A DNA stretch of 64,000 nt from Actinobacteria bacterium IMCC26077 (GTDB taxonomy: Bacteria; Actinomycetota; Actinomycetes; Nanopelagicales; Nanopelagicaceae): contig CP015606.1 in assembly GCA_002284915.1 (NCBI GenBank), positions 744,001 through 808,000 on the forward strand. Reading direction: 5' to 3'. Position numbers and translations under genes: made by a program. Of the stretch, positions 36,752 through 47,295 are shown one piece after another (positions within the stretch are counted from its first letter, which is position 1; the number at the start of each line of letters is the position of its first letter). The notes under the pieces are model-generated. The model ran no database searches and was not told the origin of the DNA. It saw only the letters and a program-made list of their open reading frames with translations.

Positions 36752-38452
36752 ATGACGAAGAACACAGGTGATAACCCGAATAACCCGATGAAGCCTCGCT
36801 CTGCCACGGTCACCGATGGCATTGAGCGCGCACCAGCGCGTGGCATGTTACGCGCGGTGGGAATGGGTGATGAGGATTGGGTCAAGCCGCAAATTGGCAT
36901 CGCCTCTTCGTGGAATGAGATCACCCCGTGCAATCTCTCGCTTGATCGTCTAGCAAAAGCTTCCAAAGAAGGAGTGCATCAAGCAGGAGGATTCCCACTG
37001 CAATTCGGAACGATTTCAGTCTCTGATGGAATCTCTATGGGGCATGAAGGAATGCACTTCTCACTCGTATCACGTGAGGTAATTGCAGATTCTGTCGAAA
37101 CTGTGATGGAAGCTGAACGACTAGATGGCATGGTGATGTTCGCAGGTTGCGACAAATCACTTCCGGGAATGATGATGGCAGCGGCACGCCTTGATGTGGC
37201 AGCAGTCTTCGTCTATGCAGGTTCTACTCTGCCAGGAAATGTCGATGGCAAAGATGTCACCATCATCGATGCCTTTGAAGCTGTTGGTGCATGTGCGCGC
37301 GGTTTGATCACCTCTGATCAAGTAGATCGCATCGAACGTGCAATCTGTCCGGGCGAAGGCGCATGCGGTGGCATGTATACCGCTAACACCATGGCATCAA
37401 TCGGTGAGGCAATCGGATTATCGTTGCCAGGATCGGCAGCGCCACCGGCAGTAGACCGCAGGCGCGATGATTACGCGAAGAAATCCGGAATGGCTGTTGT
37501 TGAATTGATTCGACAAGGCATCACCACTCGCGACATTCTCACTAAGAAGGCGTTCGAGAATGCGATTACCATCTTGATGGCTTTAGGTGGCTCAACCAAT
37601 GCGGTGCTTCACTTGATGGCTCTAGCACATGAAGCAGATGTCGATCTCGAGCTAGAGGATTTCCACCGAATCGGCTCAAAGGTTCCACTCCTTGGCGACC
37701 TCAAACCCTTTGGTCGTTATGTGATGAGCGATGTCGATAAAGTTGGCGGCATTCCAGTTGTACTTCGCGCACTTCTTGATGCGAACTTACTCCACGGCGA
37801 TACCTTGACCGTTACCGGTAAGACGATGGCTGAAAACTTGGCCCACATCTCCCCACCAGATCCCGATGGTGAAATCTTGCGCGCGACCAAGAATCCGATG
37901 GACACCACAGGTGGCATCACCATCTTGCACGGCTCGCTCGCCCCTGAAGGTGCGGTCACTAAAACTGCCGGAATTGGTATAGAAACATTCGAAGGTCCAG
38001 CTCGAGTTTTTGAACGCGAACGTGAAGCGATGGATGCGCTCGAAAATGGCACCATCCAAGCTGGCGATGTTCTCGTCATTCGCTACGAAGGTCCTAAAGG
38101 TGGGCCAGGTATGCGGGAGATGTTGATGATCACAGGCGCGATTAAGGGCGCTGGGCTCGGCAAGAGCACGATGCTCCTTACCGATGGACGCTTCTCCGGT
38201 GGCTCCACCGGACTATGCGTTGGACATATCGCGCCGGAAGCGGTCGATGGTGGCCCGATTGCATTCGTTCGCGATGGCGACATCATCCGGATCAATACCA
38301 AAACCCGTGAGCTAGACCTACTCGTCTCTGCGGCCGAACTTGCCGAGCGGAAGAAGGGATGGGCGCCGCTGACCCATCGCTACCGCAGAGGAGTCTTGGC
38401 CAAATACTCCAAACTGGTGGGTTCGGCCTCCAAAGGTGCAGTCTGCGACTAA
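36752..38452 (+). CDS. ilvD: Dihydroxy-acid dehydratase
   Basis: IlvD makes the keto acids that precede valine and isoleucine. The 566-residue protein has the Fe-S cluster cysteines in TPCNLSL (about residue 54), GCDKSLPGM (about 130) and [11 protein letters not shown] (about 204), and C-terminal GRFSGGSTG. It is transcribed separately from the ilvB operon; a small CCCC/GGGG hairpin near 38470 is the only terminator-like sign after it. Confidence 0.97.
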   Translation: MTKNTGDNPNNPMKPRSATVTDGIERAPARGMLRAVGMGDEDWVKPQIGIASSWNEITPCNLSLDRLAKASKEGVHQAGGFPLQFGTISVSDGISMGHEGMHFSLVSREVIADSVETVMEAERLDGMVMFAGCDKSLPGMMMAAARLDVAAVFVYAGSTLPGNVDGKDVTIIDAFEAVGACARGLITSDQVDRIERAICPGEGACGGMYTANTMASIGEAIGLSLPGSAAPPAVDRRRDDYAKKSGMAVVELIRQGITTRDILTKKAFENAITILMALGGSTNAVLHLMALAHEADVDLELEDFHRIGSKVPLLGDLKPFGRYVMSDVDKVGGIPVVLRALLDANLLHGDTLTVTGKTMAENLAHISPPDPDGEILRATKNPMDTTGGITILHGSLAPEGAVTKTAGIGIETFEGPARVFEREREAMDALENGTIQAGDVLVIRYEGPKGGPGMREMLMITGAIKGAGLGKSTMLLTDGRFSGGSTGLCVGHIAPEAVDGGPIAFVRDGDIIRINTKTRELDLLVSAAELAERKKGWAPLTHRYRRGVLAKYSKLVGSASKGAVCD

Positions 38453-38493
38453 CGCCACAGCCTCGCTCTCCCCTCGTGGGGGTCAAGTAGGGG

Positions 38494-38523
38494 TTGACGG
38501 TTCTCGCCTTTTGGCGGGAGAAT
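38494..38523 (+). promoter_or_regulatory. Promoter of the ilvB leader
   Basis: TTGACG (38494-38499) and GAGAAT (38518-38523) are 18 bp apart. GAGAAT ends 6 nt before the leader-peptide ATG, so the leader transcript probably begins at that ATG. This is the only leaderless promoter in the window with a strong -35. Confidence 0.65.
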
Positions 38524-38529
38524 AGGGCC

Positions 38530-38574
38530 ATGGCAACCGCCGTAATTATTGTGGTTAGGCAGCGCGCGATCTAG
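38530..38574 (+). CDS. ilv operon leader peptide
   Basis: A 14-codon open frame encodes [14 protein letters not shown]. Residues 5-9 are Val-Ile-Ile-Val-Val (codons GTA ATT ATT GTG GTT), the end products of the operon that follows, and another Ile codon precedes the stop. It is too short for ordinary gene finding. Position directly behind a promoter and before two hairpins is the arrangement of a ribosome-mediated attenuator, as known upstream of ilvBN in other bacteria, including corynebacteria. The peptide itself probably has no function beyond sensing Val/Ile-tRNA charging. Confidence 0.75.
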   Translation: MATAVIIVVRQRAI

Positions 38575-38594
38575 CGTCATTACAGATCGTGCGC
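38562..38594 (+). promoter_or_regulatory. Leader hairpin 1 of the ilvB attenuator
   Basis: 38562-38572 pairs with 38584-38594 over 11 bp (one G-U pair), with an 11-nt loop. The 5' arm covers the end of the leader peptide, including its stop codon, so a translating or stalled ribosome would decide whether it forms. Confidence 0.65.
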
Positions 38595-38595
38595 C

Positions 38596-38623
38596 ATCCC
38601 TCAGTGGAATCACTGAGGGATTT
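38596..38623 (+). terminator. Leader hairpin 2, putative attenuator terminator of ilvB
   Basis: ATCCCTCAGT (38596-38605) pairs perfectly with ACTGAGGGAT (38612-38621), with a 6-nt loop, 36 nt before the ilvB start. Only TT plus CGC follows, so the T-run is poor. It may be a weak terminator or may act on translation. Two SD-like TAGTAGGG copies follow at 38629 and 38639. Confidence 0.55.
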
Positions 38624-38657
38624 CGCATTAGTAGGGACTAGTAGGGGAGAAGTGAAG

Positions 38658-40396
38658 ATGGCTGAGGAGATGACTGGCGCGCAGAGCTTGATCCGTTCTT
38701 TGGAGAACGCTGGCGTCGATGTCATGTTCGGAATCCCTGGCGGGGCGATCCTGCCTGCATACGACCCGATCTACGACAGCAAGATTCGCCACATCCTTGT
38801 TCGCCATGAACAGGGTGCAGGCCATGCTGCAACCGGTTACGCGCAAGCAACTGGTCGCGTGGGCACGTGTATTGCCACTTCTGGTCCAGGTGCAACGAAC
38901 CTCGTCACGCCAATTGCCGACGCACAGATGGATTCAGTTCCGATGGTTGCGATCACAGGTCAAGTTCCTTCGAGCGCAATCGGTACTGATGCATTTCAAG
39001 AAGCGGATATCCGCGGCATCACGATGCCCATTACTAAACATAATTATTTAGTAACTCGTGCAGTCGATATTCCACGTGCAATCGCAGAGGCGTATCACAT
39101 TGCAGCAAGTGGTCGACCGGGCACAGTTCTTGTTGATGTTGCTAAAGATGCGTTGCAGGAGAAGGTTAATTACGAATGGCCGAAGAATATCGATCTACCC
39201 GGCTATCGAGATCATTCACAGCCAGTTCCACAATCAATTCGAGATGCAGCAGCGCTCATCGCACAATCGGTGCGACCAGTCTTGTATGTTGGTGGCGGAG
39301 TTATAAAAGCAAATGCTCACAAGGAGCTTCGTGCGCTCGCCGAATTAGTTGGCGCACCAGTTGTGACAACTCTTATGGCGCGCGGTGCCTTCCCGGATAG
39401 CCATCAACTACACGTTGGAATGCCAGGAATGCATGGCAGCGTTGCCGCGGTTACCTCGTTGCAAAAAGCTGATTTGCTCATCACTCTTGGCGCGCGTTTT
39501 GATGATCGAGTTACTGGAAAGCTTTCAACATTCGCCCCTGGCGCAAAAGTTATTCATGCAGATATCGATCCCGCTGAAATCGGAAAGAATCGCCATGCAG
39601 ATGTTCCAGTAATCGGTGATGTTCGATTGACGATGGCGCAATTACTTCCTGCAGTAAAGGCAGAATTCGCAAAAAGCCAGCCCGATCTAACGCCATGGTG
39701 GAAGCAGGTTGAGGGATGGCGCACCACCTATCCCGTTGGCTATGACGTGCCCTCAGACGGTTCGCTCTCACCGCAATATGTCATCGAGCGACTTGGCAAA
39801 ATTTCCGATCCCGACACGATCTACACCGCAGGTGTAGGTCAGCATCAAATGTGGGCATCGCAATTTATCAATTATGAGAAGCCACGCACATGGCTCAACT
39901 CAGGCGGCCTTGGCACGATGGGCTATGCAGTTCCTGCAGCGATGGGTGCAAAAGTTGGCGCTCCTGATACCACCGTTTGGGCTATTGATGGCGATGGGTG
40001 TTTCCAGATGACCAATCAAGAGCTCGTTACTTGTGCCATCAACAACATCCCCATCAAAGTTGCATTGATCAACAACGAGAGCCTTGGAATGGTTCGCCAA
40101 TGGCAGACCCTTTTCTACAACCAACGGTATTCAAATACCGACTTGCACTCAAAGCGTGTTCCAGATTTTGCAAAGCTTGCCGATGCCATGGGTTGCATCG
40201 GACTTCGCTGCGAGCGACCAGAAGATGTCGATAAGACAATCGAAGCTGCGATGGCAATTACTGATCAGCCAGTCGTTGTTGACTTTAATGTCTTCCGCGA
40301 TGCGATGGTCTGGCCGATGGTTGCTGCTGGCACATCAAATGACGACATCATGATTGCGCGTGAATTAGCGCCTGACTGGGATTCACAGGAGCTCTA

Positions 40397-40397
<1 letters not shown>
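38658..40397 (+). CDS. ilvB: Acetolactate synthase large subunit
   Basis: This TPP enzyme makes acetolactate or acetohydroxybutyrate, the committed step of Val/Leu/Ile synthesis. The 579-residue product has the catalytic Glu in [14 protein letters not shown] (about residue 53), FAD-domain sequence [11 protein letters not shown], and the TPP motif beginning GDGCFQMT and ending NN. ATG 38658 is preceded by GGGGAG; the frame is open back to 38589 across the leader hairpin, which is not coding. It overlaps ilvN by one base. Confidence 0.97.
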
Positions 40398-41959
<1,562 letters not shown>

Positions 41960-41960
<1 letters not shown>

Positions 41961-43546
41961 TGAGCAAACCAGTAGTCCTAATTGCTGAAGAGTTAAGCCC
42001 GGCGACCCTTGAAGCGCTTGGACCTGACTTTGAGGTACGCAATTGCAACGGTGCTGATCGCGCTGAGCTTTTAGCTGAACTCGCTAAAGGCGTCTCGGCA
42101 GTTCTTATTCGCTCCGCCACGAAAATGGATAACGAAGCAATCTCTGCTGCTAAGGGGCTAAAAGTCATTGCTCGCGCTGGAGTTGGGCTCGACAATGTTG
42201 ATGTTCCTGCAGCTACTGCCGCTGGCGTGATGGTCGTCAACGCTCCAACATCGAATATCGTCAGCGCTGCAGAGTTGGCAATTGCCCTAATTCTTGCCAG
42301 CGCTCGATTCATCTCACCTGCACACGCCGCGCTTCGGATTGGCAAGTGGGCGCGCTCGAAGTACACCGGTGCAGAGCTGTTTGAGAAGACGCTCGGCATT
42401 GTTGGCTTTGGTCGCATTGGTCAACTTGTTGCTCATCGAATGCAAGCCTTTGGTATGAAGGTCATTGCATACGATCCGTATCTGCAACCGGCTCGTGCTG
42501 CACAACTCGATGTGCGCTTAATTGATCTCGATACGTTGTTGGCTGAAAGTGATTTCATCACGATCCATCTTCCTAAGACCAAAGAGACGGCAAATCTCAT
42601 CGGCACTGAAGCGCTAAAGAAAGTGAAACCAACAGTTCGAATCATTAACGCAGCTCGTGGTGGCGTTCTTGATGAGGAAGCGTTATATGAAGCGCTCAAG
42701 TCGGGGAAAGTCGCTGGAGCTGGTCTTGACGTCTTTGCGACCGAACCTTGCACCGATTCACCGCTATTCACTCTTGATAACGTCGTCGCGACTCCACACC
42801 TGGGAGCCTCAACAGATGAGGCGCAAGAGCGCGCTGGCATCGCAGTTGCGATTTCAGTTCGTAAAGCACTCGCAGGTGAACTTGTTCCTGATGCAGTAAA
42901 CGTGAAAGGCGGCGCCATCGCAGAAGATGTTCGCCCGGCTTTGCCTCTTGTTGAGAAATTGGCACAAGTTCTCTTTGCAATCGCGGGGGAGTCGCCAGTC
43001 TCAGTTGATGTAGAAGTTCGTGGCGAAATTGCTGGTGAAGATTGTTCGGTCCTTGCGACAAGTGCGCTTCGTGGCATTTTGAGCGGTTCTGGCGTCAATG
43101 ATGTCACCTACGTCAATGCCCCTTCCTTGGCGCAAGAGCGCGGGCTTGTTGCGACTGTTACTACTACTGGCGATAGTCCAGACCATAGAAATATGGTCTT
43201 TATCTCTGGCGCACTCTCGAGTGGCGAGCGCGTTTCGGTGGCCGGAACCTTGATGGGCATTAAGCGCGTCGAGAAGATTGTTGAGATCGATGGTCTTGAT
43301 GTCGACGTCGCATTCTCAGATCACTTACTTTTCCTTAGCTATACCGATCGCCCTGGTGTTGTTGGGGCGGTAGGTAACGCGCTAGGAGCTTTAGGAATCA
43401 ACATCGCAGGTATGCAAGTTGCCCGTAACCAACGTGGAGGAGAAGCACTCATGGTCCTTACTGTCGATTCGGCTATTCCAGCCGATGTCCTTGCCAAAGT
43501 TGCGAAGGAAACATCTGCTACCGCTCGATTTGTGACGTTGGTGTAA
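41960..43546 (+). CDS. serA: D-3-phosphoglycerate dehydrogenase, long ACT-domain type
   Basis: SerA starts serine synthesis by oxidising 3-phosphoglycerate. The 528-residue protein has the NAD motif [12 protein letters not shown] (about residue 153), the catalytic Arg and Glu regions ([13 protein letters not shown]), His in [12 protein letters not shown] (about 281), then the intervening ASB domain and a C-terminal ACT domain ([16 protein letters not shown]) for serine feedback, as in the mycobacterial enzyme. It is embedded in the branched-chain operon by a TAATG overlap with ilvC. Confidence 0.97.
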
Positions 43547-43548
43547 CC

Positions 43549-44583
43549 ATGGCCCAAGCACAGAAGATTGCCGTTGTCGGTGGCGATGGAATTGGTCCTG
43601 ATGTCATCAATGAAGGTTTGAAAGTCCTTGATGTTGTTGCTAAGAAGCATGGCCTCTCTTTTGAGACAACCAATTTTGATTTGGGTGCTGCGCATTATCA
43701 CAAGACCGGTGAGGTCTTGCACGATTCAACGATGGCTGAGATTGCAAAGCATGATGCAATCTTCCTCGGCGCGGTCGGCGACCCCACGGTGCAGAGCGGA
43801 GTGCTCGAGCGTGGTCTTCTGCTCAAAATGCGATTTGCTTTCGATCAATACGTCAACCTTCGCCCAGCGAAGTTGTATCCCGGAGTGACCTCACCATTAG
43901 CGACGAAGGATCCGATTGACTTCCTCGTCGTCCGTGAAGGTACCGAGGGTCCATACTCGGGTGCTGGTGGAACTCTTGCCCCTGGCACACCTCGCGAAGT
44001 AGCCACCGAAGAGAGCATCAATACTCGCTCCGGAGTTGAGCGCGTGATTCGTTATGCATTTGAACTATGTATTGCCCGCGGCCGCAAGAAGGTCACGATG
44101 GTTCACAAAGACAACATCATGTTGCACTCAGGTGCGTTGTGGAAGCGAACCTTTGATGAGGTCAAGAAGGAGTATCCGAATATCAAAACGGATTACTTCC
44201 ATGTTGATGCTGCGGCGATGTTCTTCGTCACTGATCCCGCTCGTTTTGATGTAGTCGTCACCGATAATCTCTTTGGCGATATCCTCACCGATATCTCTGC
44301 TGCTATTACTGGTGGAATTGGATTGGCTTGCTCAGGCAATATCAGTCCGAATCCGAAGTTCCCTTCGATGTTCGAACCGGTCCATGGTTCAGCTCCAGAT
44401 ATCGCTGGTAAGAACATTGCCGATCCAACTGCAACCATCCTCTCGCTTGCGATGATGCTCGAGCACCTTGGACATTCACAAGCTGCTGCTGAGGTCAATG
44501 CTGCAGTTGCGAAAGATCTAGCAACTCGCACCACAGGTCGTTCCACTACTGATATCGGTTCTGCGATTGCAGCGCTGATCTAG
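43549..44583 (+). CDS. leuB: 3-isopropylmalate dehydrogenase
   Basis: LeuB oxidises 3-isopropylmalate in leucine synthesis and can act on 3-methylmalate in the citramalate route to isoleucine. The 344-residue protein has [34 protein letters not shown] in split form, and the metal/NAD region [19 protein letters not shown]. It begins 2 nt after serA. leuA, leuC and leuD are not in the window. Confidence 0.95.
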   Translation: MAQAQKIAVVGGDGIGPDVINEGLKVLDVVAKKHGLSFETTNFDLGAAHYHKTGEVLHDSTMAEIAKHDAIFLGAVGDPTVQSGVLERGLLLKMRFAFDQYVNLRPAKLYPGVTSPLATKDPIDFLVVREGTEGPYSGAGGTLAPGTPREVATEESINTRSGVERVIRYAFELCIARGRKKVTMVHKDNIMLHSGALWKRTFDEVKKEYPNIKTDYFHVDAAAMFFVTDPARFDVVVTDNLFGDILTDISAAITGGIGLACSGNISPNPKFPSMFEPVHGSAPDIAGKNIADPTATILSLAMMLEHLGHSQAAAEVNAAVAKDLATRTTGRSTTDIGSAIAALI

Positions 44584-44602
44584 TTCACCTGAAGGACAGA
44601 CG

Positions 44603-45688
44603 ATGAAGATCCAACTAAAGCCAAGTGCCACACCAGTTCCTGATGCCGTGCGCACGGAGCGGGTATCGGCACCTGGTTTTGGTAGGTACTACACCGACAA
44701 CATGGTGGTCGCGAACTGGACTGAGGCGACTGGTTGGAGCGATGCCGAGTTAGTTCCGTACGCGCCCATCACTCTAGATCCAGCGACCGCGGTCTTTCAT
44801 TATGGGCAAGAGATCTTCGAAGGATTGAAGGCCTATCGCCAAGCTGATGGCGGCGTCTCGCTTTTTCGCCCTGAGGAGAACGGTGCACGGTTTGCCCGTA
44901 GCGCAAAGCGCATGGCGTTGCCGGAACTTGCTGTTGAAGATTTCGTTGCCACTGTTGAAGCGTTGGTCAAACAAGATGCCGGATGGGTGCCGAACAATCC
45001 TGGTGAGTCGCTCTATATTCGCCCATTCATGATTGCTTCGGAAGTTGGCCTTGGTGTTCGTCCGAGTAATGCGGCGATGTATTTGTTGATTGCCACTCCC
45101 GCTGCCGCATACTTCAATGCTTCAAAACCAGTCTCGGTTTGGATCTCGACCGAATATGTTCGCGCTGCCCCCGGTGGTACGGGCGAGGCTAAATGTGGCG
45201 GTAACTATGCGGCATCTCTCGTTGCGCAGAAAGCTGCAGCGAAAGAAGGGTGCGATCAAGTCGTTTGGCTCGATGCTGTCGAGCGTAAGTGGGTCGAAGA
45301 GATGGGCGGGATGAACCTCTTCTTCGTTAAGGGAACGGGTGATAAGGCCACCATCTTCACGCCATCGCTTACCGGAACTTTGTTGCCAGGTATTACTCGA
45401 TATTCGCTGCTCACCGTAGCCAAGGATCTTGGTTATAACGTCGAAGAGGGAATGCTCTCTGTGGATCAGTGGCGTGCCGGTGTTGCTAGCGGAGAGATCA
45501 CCGAAGTCTTTGCTTGTGGTACCGCTGCTGTGATCTCAGGAATTGGTGAGGCCAAGAGCGCGCATGGAAACTTCACGATTGGTGATGGCAAGCCCGGTCC
45601 AATCACGATGAAACTCCGTGAGCATCTATTGGGAATCCAACATGGGACTGTTGCTGATAAGCACGGTTGGATGAAGCGCGTTCTCTGA
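44603..45688 (+). CDS. ilvE: Branched-chain amino acid aminotransferase
   Basis: IlvE performs the final transamination to Val, Leu and Ile. The 361-residue class IV PLP enzyme has the typical FHYGQEIFEGLKAYR near residue 57, GTGEAKCGGNYAASL (PLP Lys about residue 209 in this region) and EEMGGMNLFFV. GAAGGAC lies upstream of the ATG. Its stop overlaps the cimA start (TGATG). Confidence 0.96.
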   Translation: MKIQLKPSATPVPDAVRTERVSAPGFGRYYTDNMVVANWTEATGWSDAELVPYAPITLDPATAVFHYGQEIFEGLKAYRQADGGVSLFRPEENGARFARSAKRMALPELAVEDFVATVEALVKQDAGWVPNNPGESLYIRPFMIASEVGLGVRPSNAAMYLLIATPAAAYFNASKPVSVWISTEYVRAAPGGTGEAKCGGNYAASLVAQKAAAKEGCDQVVWLDAVERKWVEEMGGMNLFFVKGTGDKATIFTPSLTGTLLPGITRYSLLTVAKDLGYNVEEGMLSVDQWRAGVASGEITEVFACGTAAVISGIGEAKSAHGNFTIGDGKPGPITMKLREHLLGIQHGTVADKHGWMKRVL

Positions 45689-47286
45689 TGGTCACTCAGC
45701 CTCAAGGCGATGCGTTTCACATCTATGACACCACGTTGCGCGATGGTGCGCAGCAAGAGGGTTTGAATCTCTCGGTCCACGACAAGATGACCATTGCCAA
45801 GCATTTGGATGATCTTGGGGTAGGTTTCATCGAAGGTGGCTGGCCAGGAGCTAATCCCCGCGATACCGAGTTCTTTGCCCGTGTTGCCAAAGAGATGAAA
45901 TTTAAGAATGCACAGTTCGTGGCCTTCGGTGCGACTCGTCGCCCCAATGTAAAGGCGGCCGATGATGAGCAAGTACGAGCGCTCTTGGATTCACAGGCGC
46001 CAATCATCACTGTCGTTGCCAAGTCGCACGATCGCCATGTCGATCTTGCGCTCAAGACCTCACTTGATGAGAACTTGGCGATGGTGCGCGAGACGATTGC
46101 GTTGATGGTGAAGGAAGGGCGACGCGTCTTCCTCGATGCTGAACATTTCTTCGATGGCTATCGCGCCAATAAAGCGTATGCGCTAGAAGTGGTTCGGGTG
46201 GCGATGGAGGCGGGGGCAGATATTGCTGCGCTCTGCGATACCAACGGCGGCATGTTGCCCACGGAAATTGCCGATGTCGTCTCTGATGCGCTTGCGGTCA
46301 CCGGTGCTCGCGTGGGTATCCATTGCCATAACGACACCGGGTGCGCGATTGCTAATTCACTCGCAGCAATCGATGCCGGTGCGACCCACGTTCAGGGCAC
46401 GCTCAATGGTTATGGTGAGCGAACCGGCAATGCGGATTTAGTTTCAATTATTGCCAACTTAGAACTCAAGTATCGCAAGCCAGTTCTCCCTGAGGGACAC
46501 TTGCGCGAGGCGTTCCGAATCTCACATGCCGTTGCTGAAGTTACCAACATTGCACCGAGCCCACGTCAGCCATATGTTGGCATCTCGGCATTTGCGCATA
46601 AAGCAGGGTTACATGCTTCGGCAATCAAGGTTGATCCTGCGCTCTATCAGCACACCGAACCAGAATATGTCGGCAACGATCGACGGATGCTCGTCTCCGA
46701 TATGGCAGGTCGTGCATCGGTTGAACTCAAGAGCCAAGAGATGGGCATCGATGTCAGCGCTGATCGCGAACTCGTCGGCAAGGTCGTCGAGCGCGTCAAA
46801 GAGCTCGAGATGCGCGGCTATACCTTCGAAGCGGCCGATGCGTCCTTCGAATTACTTCTCCGTGAAGCGAAAGCCGGCGAGAAAGTTCGTTATTTCACAG
46901 TTCTTGAGTGGTCAACCAATGTCGAGCGACGCCCGGATGCTTCAGTGATCTCGCGCGCTACCGTAAAGATCAAAGCTCGCGATAAAGAATTCATTACTGC
47001 AGGTGAAGGCAATGGTCCGGTCAATGCGATTGATAATGCGCTTCGAAAAGGTTTAGAGAGTATTTATCCCGAGTTAGCTGCCCTTGAATTAACTGACTAC
47101 AAAGTTCGAATCCTCGAAGGTCGCCAGGGCACCAGCGCGGTGACGCGTGTGCTCGTTGAAACTACCGATGGCGAGGGGGAGTGGACCACCGTTGGCGTCC
47201 ACGAGAATGTGATTGCCGCCTCTGAAATGGCGCTCGAAGAAGCCGTTACCTACGGTTTGCTCAGAAAAGGAATAAAACCTGAGTAG
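45688..47286 (+). CDS. cimA: (R)-citramalate synthase
   Basis: CimA condenses pyruvate and acetyl-CoA to citramalate, a threonine-independent entry to isoleucine. The 532-residue protein starts its HMGL-like barrel with YDTTLRDGAQQEGLNLS, the CimA/LeuA signature, has HCHNDTGCAIANSL and GERTGNADL, and ends in an allosteric LeuA-type dimer domain (from about residue 385). The DGAQQEG form and GYTFEAADASFELL segment point to the CimA branch rather than isopropylmalate synthase. ATG 45688 overlaps the ilvE stop; the frame upstream lies within ilvE. Confidence 0.92.
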   Translation: MVTQPQGDAFHIYDTTLRDGAQQEGLNLSVHDKMTIAKHLDDLGVGFIEGGWPGANPRDTEFFARVAKEMKFKNAQFVAFGATRRPNVKAADDEQVRALLDSQAPIITVVAKSHDRHVDLALKTSLDENLAMVRETIALMVKEGRRVFLDAEHFFDGYRANKAYALEVVRVAMEAGADIAALCDTNGGMLPTEIADVVSDALAVTGARVGIHCHNDTGCAIANSLAAIDAGATHVQGTLNGYGERTGNADLVSIIANLELKYRKPVLPEGHLREAFRISHAVAEVTNIAPSPRQPYVGISAFAHKAGLHASAIKVDPALYQHTEPEYVGNDRRMLVSDMAGRASVELKSQEMGIDVSADRELVGKVVERVKELEMRGYTFEAADASFELLLREAKAGEKVRYFTVLEWSTNVERRPDASVISRATVKIKARDKEFITAGEGNGPVNAIDNALRKGLESIYPELAALELTDYKVRILEGRQGTSAVTRVLVETTDGEGEWTTVGVHENVIAASEMALEEAVTYGLLRKGIKPE

Positions 47287-47289
47287 TCT
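47284..47289 (+). promoter_or_regulatory. Leaderless promoter -10 of the Ig/cadherin-like gene
   Basis: TAGTCT begins at the cimA stop codon and ends 6 nt before the next ATG. It suggests the secreted protein is transcribed on its own and not only by read-through from the amino-acid operon. Confidence 0.5.
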
Positions 47290-47295
47290 TCGCTG

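Noticed and set aside
38453-38657. Frame open from 38589 as the true ilvB start
   Set aside because: It would translate through the leader hairpin, lacks a ribosome-binding site, and adds 23 residues not expected before the conserved N-terminus.
42433-43107. 224-codon open frame on minus inside serA
   Set aside because: It is Ser/Arg/Thr-rich shadow sequence fully inside a well-conserved enzyme gene, with no start signal.
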